A stretch of DNA of 14,306 nt from CAYSYY01 sp964576115 [NCBI: uncultured Gemmatimonadota bacterium]. Its GTDB lineage: Bacteria > Blakebacterota > Blakebacteria > Blakebacterales. A model generated the notes under the pieces. The model saw only the letters and a list, made by a program, of their open reading frames with translations. It made no database searches and was not told where the DNA came from. Shown piece after piece: positions 1 to 8,060 of this stretch. The number at the start of each line of letters is the position of its first letter. The first letter of the stretch is position 1. The stretch is taken from contig CAZNUA010000072.1 of NCBI GenBank assembly GCA_964576115.1, positions 1 through 14,306 of the forward strand, read 5' to 3'. The position numbers and the translations under genes were made by a program.

Positions 1-397
1 GAGACGCTCCCCGGGGAGGTCTTGCGCCCCTTTATATGCGCAAGCCCCGTGCCAGTGGGGCGTTACGGTCAAATCGGAACTCTGATTTCCTGTATCAGCC
101 GGGACCGGGCGAATATGTCCTTCCGTACCTGCGAACCGCCGTGTGGACGGGTTTTCCCGGTCTCAGATATACGTCGGAAATCCTTCTCACCGGGCCATGT
201 GCAACCGCATCCCCGACGTCGACCTACTCCGCCCGGGCGTATCGGAAATCCATTTTCCGAAAAAGGGCCGCAGGCAGGAAAAGTCGGTTCGATATTCCGA
301 ATGAGAGCCCCGTTTGCGGTCCGGGCCCCCGGATGCGGAAAGAGCTTTCCCCCGCAGGGGAAAAATTTTTCCGCCCCGGCTGGCGGGTCGAGTCGGC
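1..397. other. Non-coding region rich in inverted repeats
   Basis: No frame here reads like a protein; the open frames are low-complexity, Arg/Pro-rich and match no family I know. The stretch holds many short perfect inverted repeats: 7-18 (12-bp palindrome), 21-27 with 38-44, 44-48 with 57-61, 71-75 with 84-88, 230-239 (10-bp palindrome), 243-248 with 254-259, 320-325 with 328-333, and the hairpin at 346-363. It could be a long 3' untranslated region of a gene left of the window, a structured RNA, or intergenic sequence whose GC content yields stems by chance. No tRNA or known riboswitch could be recognised. Confidence 0.5.
346..370 (+). terminator. Possible rho-independent terminator, reading rightward
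   Basis: A perfect 7-bp stem (TTTCCCC at 346-352, GGGGAAA at 357-363) closes a 4-nt loop and is followed after two A by five T (366-370). This is terminator-like on the plus strand. It would stop transcripts coming from the left before they run into the minus-strand gene ending at 398. The tail also forms a 14-bp palindrome (359-372), so read leftward the structure lacks a clean U tract. It implies a rightward transcript over the left 345 bases, which I cannot otherwise show. Confidence 0.4.
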
Positions 398-1192
398 TCA
401 GAGCGAAAGACGCTGTACGACCGGGTGCAGCAGAACCACCCAGAGAGCTGCGGCTGCGAAGGCTGTCATCGTCCCGAGGACAAGCCCGAGAGCGGGATAA
501 GTCAGAGCCACGAAGGCCGTATAGACCAGAATGTTGGTCGAGGCGAGAACCATTACCTTGCCGGTGGCACGAGCGAAATCGGCCCCCTGAACCATGGTGA
601 GAATGCACATCGAAGAAAGCATGACGGCCGGGAAGGTCGAGAAGATACCGGTCCACCATTCCCCCACGTAGCCCGAGAGCAAAACCGTCGCACCCACCAC
701 GCTGCCCGCGAAGAGCACACGAATCAACAGCGCTCCCGAAGAATAGCGCCTGATGTTCCGCTCCCGGGCCGGAATGTGCAGGACGAACTCGAGTCCGGAC
801 CAGGTCAGCAGCATCACGACAAGGTAGAGTCCGATCCCGACTCCGAAGGTGATCCCCTGAATCGCCGCGGCCGTCAGAGCCAGAACGAACCAGGTCAACA
901 ATGACAGAGGCAGGGCGATTGTCAGCCCCCGCCTGACAGTCAGGATGAAAACGGTCAGGAAGAGAGTGTCGATCGTCATACCGACCGGCACGGCCCTGGT
1001 GGCCCGGGCGGCAAAACCGGCATCGTGCACCAACCCCACGAAGAGGAGCGCAATCAGGATGGTGGAGGGGAGATTGGTGACCAGACCGCCGATCCGGCTG
1101 CCGAGGCGTTCAGCCAGCAGAGTCGCTCCCCCGATCCAGAATCCGGCGATGAGAAAAGAGAGAAGGACCTTAAGCCCGAAAAGCTGATCCAC
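398..1192 (-). CDS. Polytopic membrane protein, tandem GlpM/DUF3147-like repeats
   Basis: An inner-membrane protein of 264 residues with about eight hydrophobic segments and almost no soluble domain. It looks like two copies of a four-helix unit joined head to tail: residues 8-100 and 157-250 align with an offset of about 146. Shared features are an AG..(x)GAT start, GLVTNLP (36-42) against GIFSTFP (182-188), and FAARAT (60-65) against FARAT (206-210). The G-[LI]-x-x-x-[LF]-P signature after the first helix recalls the small GlpM/DUF3147 membrane family, whose members are usually a single unit. The biochemical role is unknown; transport or a supporting membrane role is inference. The start is GTG at 1192, backed by AAAGG (1199-1203) six bases upstream. 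It is divergent from the SLC12-type transporter, with a 99-bp spacer. Confidence 0.75.
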   Translation of the reverse strand: MDQLFGLKVLLSFLIAGFWIGGATLLAERLGSRIGGLVTNLPSTILIALLFVGLVHDAGFAARATRAVPVGMTIDTLFLTVFILTVRRGLTIALPLSLLTWFVLALTAAAIQGITFGVGIGLYLVVMLLTWSGLEFVLHIPARERNIRRYSSGALLIRVLFAGSVVGATVLLSGYVGEWWTGIFSTFPAVMLSSMCILTMVQGADFARATGKVMVLASTNILVYTAFVALTYPALGLVLGTMTAFAAAALWVVLLHPVVQRLSL

Positions 1193-1291
1193 GCAGTGCC
1201 TTTCGCTCGAGTCCCGCGCCGGGTAACAGGACGGTATCTGCTTCGTACCGGGCCGGATCCCAATATAAGGTAGAAAAGGTCATCCCCCGGC

Positions 1292-3613
1292 ATGACTTTA
1301 TACACTGCATCATCCCGGAGAGATGCTGAAATCGGAACAGGATCGAAAACTGTCACCATGAGTACTACGTCCGAGACAACCGCCGCATCCGGAGAACGGC
1401 ACGGGCACGGCTTCGGCACCGCACCCGTTTTCCTGGCCAGTATCAGCACCATCCTCGGCGCCATTCTCTTTCTGCGTTTCGGCTACGCGGTCGGCAACGT
1501 GGGTGTCTTCGGCACCTTCGCCATCATCGTCATCGGTCATCTGGTGACGATTCCGACCGCGCTGGCGATCGCCGAGATCGCCACCAACCGGCGGGTCGAG
1601 GGGGGCGGCGAGTACTACATCATTTCCCGCTCCTTCGGCACCACCATCGGCGCCTCGATCGGGGTTTCGCTCTACCTCTCACAGGCAATCAGCGTGGCCT
1701 TTTACATGATCGCCTTCGCCGAAGCCTTCCGCCCGCTGGCACCGGTGCTGGAGTCGATCCTGGGGATCGGTTTCGATCCCCGTCTCGTCAGCCTGCCGGC
1801 CGTCACAGTCCTGGCGCTCATCGTGATCGTCCGGGGCGCCGGTCTGGGGGTGAATATCCTGGCAATTGTGGCCGTCACCCTCGGGATTTCGCTGGGCGCC
1901 TTTTTTCTTGGCGGACCGGTTGAAGGAACGACCGGGGCCGGCCTGCAACCTTTCGGCACGATCGCGAGCCCCGACCCCTTCATTCTCGTCTTCGCCATCA
2001 TCTTCCCGGCTTTCACCGGCATGACGGCCGGGGTGGGTCTTTCGGGCGATCTGGCCGATCCCCGCCGCTCGATTCCGCGCGGGGTCATCTGGGCCACGGC
2101 GGTAGGATTGGTGGTCTATTTCGCGGCGGTCCTGAAGCTGGCCTATTCCGCTCCACCGGCGTTGCTGGCATCCGATCAGCTGATCATGGCCAGAATCGCT
2201 CTGTGGGGACCGATCATCCCGATCGGATTGGCTGCCGCCACGCTTTCCTCCGCGATCGGATCGATCCTGGTGGCACCGCGCACCCTTCAGGCCCTGGCCG
2301 GCGACGGTATTGCGCCGGCGAGGAGCGTAAACCGGGTTCTGGCCAGCGGGGTCGGCGAAGCCAACGATCCGCGCGCAGCCACCATCGTCACCGCCGTCAT
2401 CGCCGTGGTAACGGTCGCTCTGGGCTCGGTTGATTTCGTGGCCCGGATCATCTCGATGTTCTTCATGGTGACGTACGGATCGCTCTGCCTGATCAGTTTT
2501 CTCGAGCATTTTGCCGCCCGCCCCAGTTATCGGCCGGCTTTTCGAAGCCGCTGGTATCTGAGCCTGCTCGGGGCGGTGATGGCTTTCATGCTGATGTTCC
2601 AGATGGATCCACTCTACGCTCTGCTGGCGATCGCGATCATGGTCGGCATCAATCGGGGGATCAACGCCAGCCGTCCCGAGGAGCGGGACGACCTCTCGGC
2701 CATCTTTCACGGCGTGATGACCCAGCTGACACGAAACATTCAGGTGCGGCTGCAGAAGGTCAAACTGTGGCAACAGAACGAGGACTGGCGGCCGAGTCTG
2801 ATCATGGTCAACGGGCGCAGCTTCACCCATACCGCACCGCTGCAGCTCTTCATGTGGTTCTGTCACCGCTTCGGATACGGCACCTACCTGCACTTCATCA
2901 AGGGCACTCTCAATCCGGTCACCTATCGTGAAAGCCGCTCCGTACTGACCCAGCTCATCCGCCTGCGCGAAGCCCGTCACAGCGCTATCTACGTGGATAC
3001 CATGATCAGTCCCTCGATGCGCTCGGCCCTGGCCCAGAGCCTGCAGGTGCCGGGGATCTCGGGGATGGAGAACAACACCAGCCTGTTCGAGTTCTCGGCT
3101 CACGACCCCCCCGACATCCTGGAGGAGGTCCGGGACGGGTGCGATCTGGCCTACGCCGCCAACATCAACCGTCTGGTCCTGCGGCACGGCGACCAGTTTT
3201 TCGGCGAGCGGCAGACGATCCACATCTGGCTCACCTGGCACGACTACACCAATGCCAGCCTGATGATCCTGCTGGCCTACATCCTGCTCGCCCACCCCGA
3301 CTGGAAGGGGGCCGAGATCACCGTCTACGCCGCATTCCCGCACGAGGAGGTCGCCGAACAGTCGCAGAAACTCAAAGCTCTGGTCACCGAAGGCCGGATC
3401 CCGATCAGCAGCCAGAACATCAGCATCGTGCCGACCGATCCGACCACCGATTTCAGCCAGGTGGTCCAGCACGTTTCGGCCTCGGCCGACCTGGTTCTGC
3501 TCGGCTTCACTCAGGAACGGCTGCAGGACAAAGGTACCGATATCCTGCTCCGCCACCCCGAACTCGGCGAGGTGCTCTGGGTCTCGGCGGCCCAGCGCAT
3601 CTCGATCGAATGA
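1292..3613 (+). CDS. SLC12-type cation-chloride cotransporter (APC superfamily)
   Basis: Predicted secondary transporter moving chloride with Na+ and/or K+ across the inner membrane. Residues about 40-455 form the APC-type membrane core. Family motifs are clear: ILGAILFLRFGYAVGNVG (54-71) in helix 1, AIATNRRVEGGGEYYIISRS (95-114), and FPAFTG...SGDLADP...SIPRG (238-264) in helix 6. Residues matching the K+ site of animal NKCC1 are present (Tyr138, Pro239, Thr242). Helix 8 has ATLSSA, keeping the Ser-Ser pair (319-320) of the Na+ site that KCC-type members lack. The C-terminal half (about 500-773) resembles the cytosolic SLC12 domain, including the IWLTWHDYTNASLMILLAYILL stretch near 645. At 773 residues it is shorter than the roughly 1,000-1,200 of animal members. 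The start is uncertain: ATG 1292 or ATG 1358 (751 residues), neither with an ideal ribosome site; homology begins after both. The ion set is inferred. Confidence 0.85.
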   Translation: MTLYTASSRRDAEIGTGSKTVTMSTTSETTAASGERHGHGFGTAPVFLASISTILGAILFLRFGYAVGNVGVFGTFAIIVIGHLVTIPTALAIAEIATNRRVEGGGEYYIISRSFGTTIGASIGVSLYLSQAISVAFYMIAFAEAFRPLAPVLESILGIGFDPRLVSLPAVTVLALIVIVRGAGLGVNILAIVAVTLGISLGAFFLGGPVEGTTGAGLQPFGTIASPDPFILVFAIIFPAFTGMTAGVGLSGDLADPRRSIPRGVIWATAVGLVVYFAAVLKLAYSAPPALLASDQLIMARIALWGPIIPIGLAAATLSSAIGSILVAPRTLQALAGDGIAPARSVNRVLASGVGEANDPRAATIVTAVIAVVTVALGSVDFVARIISMFFMVTYGSLCLISFLEHFAARPSYRPAFRSRWYLSLLGAVMAFMLMFQMDPLYALLAIAIMVGINRGINASRPEERDDLSAIFHGVMTQLTRNIQVRLQKVKLWQQNEDWRPSLIMVNGRSFTHTAPLQLFMWFCHRFGYGTYLHFIKGTLNPVTYRESRSVLTQLIRLREARHSAIYVDTMISPSMRSALAQSLQVPGISGMENNTSLFEFSAHDPPDILEEVRDGCDLAYAANINRLVLRHGDQFFGERQTIHIWLTWHDYTNASLMILLAYILLAHPDWKGAEITVYAAFPHEEVAEQSQKLKALVTEGRIPISSQNISIVPTDPTTDFSQVVQHVSASADLVLLGFTQERLQDKGTDILLRHPELGEVLWVSAAQRISIE

Positions 3614-3627
3614 CGAGGAAAGGCACC

Positions 3628-4098
3628 ATGTCCGATGAGCTGTTCGACGAACTCGACCACCTGATCGAGACCGAACCGCTGGGTGTCCTGGCCACCCAGC
3701 ACGCCGACGGGCCGCATGCGAGTCTGATCGCGGTCACCCCCGGGCCCGATCGCACCAGCCTGTACTTCGTGACCGAACGCGACACACGGAAATACGCCTA
3801 TCTGACCGCCTCGGGCCGCATCGCCCTGTTAATCGACTCCCGGTCCCGTTCGGGCACCGATATCGCCAGCGGGCGGGCGGTCACGATCTACGGCCGGGCC
3901 GAGGAGGCCACGACCGATGACGTGGGAACAATCCAGGAACGGCACCTGGCCCGGCACCCCTACCTGGCACCGTTTCTTTCATCGGGGACCAGTGCCTTCA
4001 TCCGGATCGAGGTTGAATCGTATTCCCTCGTGCTCGGTTTTTCCGAGGTCTGGGACCTGAACCCGCAAAGCGGTACCTGGACCAACCGCAACAGCTGA
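3628..4098 (+). CDS. PNPOx-like FMN-binding split-barrel protein
   Basis: A 156-residue cytosolic protein of the pyridoxamine 5'-phosphate oxidase-like split-barrel superfamily. It has the usual order: short N-terminal helix, LGVLATQHADGPHASLIAV strand pair (18-36), LYFVTERDTRKYAYL (45-59) with the Thr-x-Lys that contacts flavin phosphate in relatives, then GRAVTIYGRAEEA (82-94). A Trp-containing C-terminal segment closes the fold. Such small members often bind FMN or F420 and reduce varied substrates; the substrate here cannot be read. GAGGAAAGG (3615-3623) sits just ahead of ATG 3628, so I chose that start. An in-frame ATG at 3610 overlapping the previous stop (ATGA) is the alternative. The 14-nt gap from the transporter suggests one operon. 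Confidence 0.85.
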   Translation: MSDELFDELDHLIETEPLGVLATQHADGPHASLIAVTPGPDRTSLYFVTERDTRKYAYLTASGRIALLIDSRSRSGTDIASGRAVTIYGRAEEATTDDVGTIQERHLARHPYLAPFLSSGTSAFIRIEVESYSLVLGFSEVWDLNPQSGTWTNRNS

Positions 4099-4303
4099 GT
4101 ATTCAGTACGGCCCAGCCGGTGTAACGGTCAGGTAGCGATTGAAACTCCGGCGGCTTCCGGACATACTTGTGCCCTGTCGGTAACGCTTTGTCAGGCGAC
4201 AGTTGTAGGATTCTTGCGTCGCCACAATGCGAACGGTATGACACCGTATTGCAGCTCCTATCCAACCCCGAGAATCCGCCGGGGTGACGAGCGCGAGGTT
4301 TGT
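4099..4303 (+). promoter_or_regulatory. Leader region of the DUF5916 gene with competing stems
   Basis: This 205-nt spacer has no gene. A promoter candidate reads TTGAAA (4140-4145), 17 nt, CATACT (4163-4168), matching nine of twelve consensus bases, with a start near 4175. Downstream, CTGTCG (4175-4180) can pair with CGACAG (4197-4202), while GGCGAC (4195-4200) can instead pair with GTCGCC (4218-4223). The two stems share bases 4197-4200 and exclude each other. A third stem, CCCCG (4266-4270) with CGGGG (4280-4284), lies just before the ribosome site GAGG (4295-4298). A second, weaker promoter candidate is TTGCGT (4214-4219), 17 nt, TATGAC (4237-4242). The switching idea is inference; no known riboswitch class is recognised. 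Confidence 0.3.
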
Positions 4304-6553
4304 ATGACCCGATCCCGAACGATCACCGGTTACTGCCTGACCGTCTGTCTGGTATTCTGCCTCTTGAGGCCGACGGGGGCGAGGGCGCAGGTCCAGACAC
4401 ACCAGCACCCGATCGTTCCCCGGCTCACCGGACCCGTCACCCTCGACGGACCGAGCGACGAGCCCGCCTGGCAGGCAATCGAACCGCTGCCCCTTGTCAC
4501 CCAGTCACCCTATTTCGGGAATCCGCCGTCGGAGGCAACCGAGGTCCGCCTGGCTCATGACGATGAGTTCATCTACCTGGCCGGACGTCTGTGGGATGAT
4601 CCTGAGGATATCCGGGGGTTCTCGCTCAAGAGGGATGAACTGGCACCGTACAACGACTATTTCGGGATCATCCTCGACACCTTCAACGACAACGAGAACG
4701 CCCTGGCGTTCTTCACCACCCCGGCGGGTATCCGGCTCGATTTCACCATCGCCAACGACGCCCAACCCGTCGATCCGGATGATGCGCCCCTGAATCTGAG
4801 CTGGGACACCTTCTGGGATGCGGCCGTCACGACGACCGCCGAGGGCTGGTTCGCCGAGTTGCGGATTCCGTTGTCGAGCCTGCGCTTTGACGACAGTGGT
4901 GATGAGGTCGTCATGGGAGTATTGATCTGGCGAAATATTGCCAGCATCCCCGAGGTCGACATATTCCCGGCGGTCGATATGACGCGTGGTGACTGGAGCA
5001 GTTTCACCCCCTCCCGGGGGCAGGACATGGTCTTCCGGAATCTGCACAGCCACCGGCCGGTGTACCTGACCCCCTACCTGCTGGGGGGTGAAGGGATCAC
5101 CCACGAACTGAACGATCCCGAGACAGCCTGGCTGCGGGACCGGACCCGCACCCGGGAAGCCGGACTGGATCTGAAATACTGTCTGACCGGCAACCTGACC
5201 CTCGATGTGACGCTGAACACCGATTTCGCCCAGGTCGAGGCCGACGACCAGCAGGTCAACCTGACCCGCTATTCACTCTTTTTCCCCGAGAAGCGCCGCT
5301 TTTTTCAGGAACGATCGAGCAACTTCACCGTGAACCTGGGCGGCAACCAGAGCCTTTTTTACAGCCGTCGGATCGGTCTGTATGAAGGCGAGAAGATCCC
5401 GATTCTGGGCGGCGTGCGGCTGGTCGGACGGCTGGGACGCTGGGACGTGGGCGCCCTGACGATGCAGACCGCCGAGAGCAGCGAACTGCCTTCGGAAAAT
5501 TTCGGTGTCATGCGCCTGCGCCGGCAGATCTTCAACGAAAATTCCTACCTGGGCGGGATCGTCACCAGCCGTATCGGCACCGACGGCAGCCGGAATCTGA
5601 CCTGGGGCCTGGATGGGATCATCAGAGTCTTCGGAGATGATTATCTGAACCTGAACCTGGCCCGCACCTCTGAGAGGGGCACTGAGTGCGGCGTACTCGC
5701 AACCGATCCGTGGTGGTTGTCCCTGCTGTGGGAGCGACGCCGGCAGAAGGGATTCTTCTACAGCGGATCGGTGGCCCGTTCCGGGGCGGCCTTCAACCCG
5801 GCGGCGGGATTCATGATGCTCGAAGATTACCGTGAGATCCGGGCCGCTGTCGGGCACGGCTGGATCGCCGCCGATGAGAGAGCACCTTTCATCCAGAGCA
5901 GCATTACCGGTTCAGGAATGATCATGGCGAACGATTCCGACGGCAGCCTGCGGACCGGGGAGTTCACTCTCACCGGGACCGCGCTGACCTCCAGCGCCTG
6001 GGCCTTCGGCGCCGGGGTGAAAACGGCGACCGAAAATCTGGACGATGAATTCGAGCTCGCCGATGATATCATCGTGCCGGTCGGCCGTTACTCCTTCGGT
6101 CTCTTCGAGGGGTACATCCTGTCGCCGGGCGGGCGGTTGATGAGCGCCAATCTCATCTTCACCGCCGGGGGCTATTTCGACGGCCGGCGGATCAGTCTGA
6201 CCTGCGTCCCCACCTGGAGCGTGTCCGAGTACCTGAACCTGCAGGGTTTTTATCAGCTCAACCGGGCCGATTTTCCCGATCGGGACCAGGCCTTCGCGGC
6301 CCACATCGCCCGCCTGCGACTGCAGCTTACCTTCTCCACCCGGCTCTCCCTGCTCAGCTTTGTGCAGTACAACAGCGCCGCTGATGTCCTGGTTGCCAAT
6401 CTGCGTCTGCGATACAACCCGCGCGAGGGCACCGACCTCTACCTGGTGTACAATGAGGGTCTCAACACCGACCGGCTGGCGGAGGTCCCCCCCCGCCCCT
6501 TCACCGGCGACCGCACCCTGATGCTCAAGTACGCCTGCACCTTCATTCTCTGA
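4304..6553 (+). CDS. CBM9-like / DUF5916 outer-membrane beta-barrel protein
   Basis: Exported protein of 749 residues. Residues 1-28 form a signal peptide, probably cut after ARA (26-28). Residues about 40-225 are a carbohydrate-binding-module-9-like domain, opening with the LDG..DEPAWQ pattern and containing GWFAELRIPLSSLRF (181-195). From about residue 250 to the end the sequence is the DUF5916 beta-strand domain, with the family signature of Asn-Thr-Asp-Phe-Ala-Gln-Val-Glu-Ala-Asp (305-314) and LFFPEKRRFF (325-334). The C-terminus alternates polar and hydrophobic residues and ends in an aromatic/hydrophobic strand, as outer-membrane barrels do. Family members are common in Bacteroidota and related phyla, but their role is not settled; glycan or polymer handling at the cell surface is a guess. 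ATG 4304 is preferred to upstream ATG 4214 because GAGG (4295-4298) precedes it and the signal peptide starts there. Confidence 0.85.
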   Translation: MTRSRTITGYCLTVCLVFCLLRPTGARAQVQTHQHPIVPRLTGPVTLDGPSDEPAWQAIEPLPLVTQSPYFGNPPSEATEVRLAHDDEFIYLAGRLWDDPEDIRGFSLKRDELAPYNDYFGIILDTFNDNENALAFFTTPAGIRLDFTIANDAQPVDPDDAPLNLSWDTFWDAAVTTTAEGWFAELRIPLSSLRFDDSGDEVVMGVLIWRNIASIPEVDIFPAVDMTRGDWSSFTPSRGQDMVFRNLHSHRPVYLTPYLLGGEGITHELNDPETAWLRDRTRTREAGLDLKYCLTGNLTLDVTLNTDFAQVEADDQQVNLTRYSLFFPEKRRFFQERSSNFTVNLGGNQSLFYSRRIGLYEGEKIPILGGVRLVGRLGRWDVGALTMQTAESSELPSENFGVMRLRRQIFNENSYLGGIVTSRIGTDGSRNLTWGLDGIIRVFGDDYLNLNLARTSERGTECGVLATDPWWLSLLWERRRQKGFFYSGSVARSGAAFNPAAGFMMLEDYREIRAAVGHGWIAADERAPFIQSSITGSGMIMANDSDGSLRTGEFTLTGTALTSSAWAFGAGVKTATENLDDEFELADDIIVPVGRYSFGLFEGYILSPGGRLMSANLIFTAGGYFDGRRISLTCVPTWSVSEYLNLQGFYQLNRADFPDRDQAFAAHIARLRLQLTFSTRLSLLSFVQYNSAADVLVANLRLRYNPREGTDLYLVYNEGLNTDRLAEVPPRPFTGDRTLMLKYACTFIL

Positions 6554-8027
6554 GAGCGATCAGCCGCGCCACGTTCTGCCCGCACAATACGACCATGGGC
6601 ATGCCCCCCCCCGGATTGACCGAGCCCCCCACGAAATAAAGATTGGCATAGCGGGTGCTCTGCTTGGGAGCCTTGAAGGCGTAGTTCCGGAAGCGGTCGG
6701 AGACCACCCCGTAGATAGAGCCGCGGTTGGAGTAGTAGCGCTCCCGGATGTCGAGCGGGGTCCAGACATGCTCGAAGACCGTATGCCGACGCAAATCGGT
6801 CAGCCCCATCCGCTCGAGTTTATCGACGATGCGCTCCTTGAAGGCCAGGTAATCGCTCTGCTGGAGCGGGTGCTCCTCGTCGATGTAGGGGATGTGCGGC
6901 AGAATCTTCAGACAGTCGCAGCCTGCCGGGGCCACTGTGGGATCGGTCCGCGAGGCGGCCACCAGGTAGATGGTCGGGTCATCGGGCAGCTGCCGGTCGC
7001 GGAAAACGGTCCTGAAATGCTCACGCTGATCGCCGGAGAAAAAGAAGTTGTGGTGAGCCAGCTGCGGGTACTGCGTGTCAAGCCCCAGGTCGAGGATAAG
7101 TCCCGAACAGGCCGGTTCGAACTTGCGCAAACGGCGCAGAAACGACTCGTCCTCTCCAAGCAGGTCGCGGTAGGCGGGAATGACTTCCATGTTCGACACG
7201 ACCACCTCGGCCGGCACTGACCGTCCGTCGGCCAGCTTCAGGCCCCGAACCCGGTCAGCCTCGGTTTCGATGGCCGTGACCTCCGCCTTCAGGTGCACCG
7301 TGATGCCGATTTCCTCCATGAGCCGCTCGAGGCCGCGGGCCAGGTTGTACATGCCGCCATCCACATACCAGAGGTCGTAGCGGAACTGGATGGTGGGCAG
7401 GCAGTTCATGAAGGCCGGGGCGCGCAGGGCCGAGGAACCCACGTACTTGATGAAGAAATCGAAAATGTCACGCATCCGGCGACTGCGCAGGAAGCGGCCG
7501 GTGCCGCCGTGCATGCTGCGCAACAGATCGAAGCGCGGAAAGGTACGCAGACCGTAGAAACGGCGGAGATCGGCGGCGGTATCGAGACCCTGCGCGAAGT
7601 AGCCGCGGTCGACCAGATCGTACAGGTCGGCCGAGTAGCGCAGAAAGGCTTCGACGGCGGCCGGATCTTCGCCCGCTTTGCGGGCCTCTTCGGCCATGCG
7701 TTCAGGTTCGGGATAGAGGTCGATGACAGTTCCATCCTCGAAGAAATTGCGCCAGTGCGGACGCAGCGTACGGAGCTCAACGTAGTCGGAGAGCTGCTTT
7801 CCAGAACGGGTAAAGAGCCGTTCGAAGATGTGCGGCAGGGTCAGGATCGAGGGGCCGAGATCGAAGGTGTAGCCTTCGGCTTCAAGCAGGTTCAGTTTGC
7901 CGCCGAGGCGGTCGTTCTTCTCGAAGACCTCGACCCGAAAGCCTTCCTGAGCCAGCGAGATGGCGGCCGAGATACCGCCCAGGCCCGCCCCGATGATAGC
8001 GACGTGCTTCCCGTTTTCTCCGGTCAT
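6543..8027 (-). CDS. crtP: CrtP/CrtNb-type carotenoid (4,4'-diaponeurosporene/diapolycopene) oxygenase
   Basis: FAD-dependent protein of 494 residues in the CrtI/CrtN/CrtP superfamily. The N-terminal dinucleotide site is VAIIGAGLGGISAA (9-22), followed by an acidic FEKN (35-38). The C-terminal flavin motif is GGSVNPGGGMP (467-477). Blocks match Staphylococcus CrtP more closely than desaturases, as I recall them: FDLGPSIL, FFIKYVGSS, SNMEVIPAY, YPQLAHHNFFF, LPDDPTIYLV, LPHIPYI, MGLTDLR and SNRGSIYGVV. CrtP-type enzymes oxidise the terminal methyl of an acyclic carotenoid to an aldehyde. Length is normal. The divergent aldehyde dehydrogenase would take the product to the acid. No strong ribosome site precedes ATG 8027, only a run of seven G (8037-8043). 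The 3' end overlaps the DUF5916 gene. A C30 or C40 substrate cannot be told from sequence alone; crtP here is used in the staphylococcal sense. Confidence 0.85.
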   Translation of the reverse strand: MTGENGKHVAIIGAGLGGISAAISLAQEGFRVEVFEKNDRLGGKLNLLEAEGYTFDLGPSILTLPHIFERLFTRSGKQLSDYVELRTLRPHWRNFFEDGTVIDLYPEPERMAEEARKAGEDPAAVEAFLRYSADLYDLVDRGYFAQGLDTAADLRRFYGLRTFPRFDLLRSMHGGTGRFLRSRRMRDIFDFFIKYVGSSALRAPAFMNCLPTIQFRYDLWYVDGGMYNLARGLERLMEEIGITVHLKAEVTAIETEADRVRGLKLADGRSVPAEVVVSNMEVIPAYRDLLGEDESFLRRLRKFEPACSGLILDLGLDTQYPQLAHHNFFFSGDQREHFRTVFRDRQLPDDPTIYLVAASRTDPTVAPAGCDCLKILPHIPYIDEEHPLQQSDYLAFKERIVDKLERMGLTDLRRHTVFEHVWTPLDIRERYYSNRGSIYGVVSDRFRNYAFKAPKQSTRYANLYFVGGSVNPGGGMPMVVLCGQNVARLIALRE

Positions 8028-8060
8028 GGCTTTCGACCCCCCCGGTTGGCTGAACCCGTC

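Noticed and set aside
284-302. A T-arm-like GGTTCGA sequence suggesting a tRNA
   Set aside because: The stem does not pair as five bases around a seven-base loop, and no acceptor, D or anticodon stems are found upstream.
22-600. Open frames of 150-196 residues on both strands at the left edge
   Set aside because: Arg/Pro/Ser-rich, overlapping each other and the real minus-strand gene; no ribosome sites or domains.
1679-3556. A 625-residue minus-strand open frame
   Set aside because: It lies wholly antisense to the SLC12 transporter, is rich in Arg, Asp, Gln and Gly with no hydrophobic core pattern, and arises from third-position GC bias.
3139-3627. A long upstream extension of the PNPOx-like frame through the transporter gene
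   Set aside because: It is merely open; homology and the ribosome site start at 3628.
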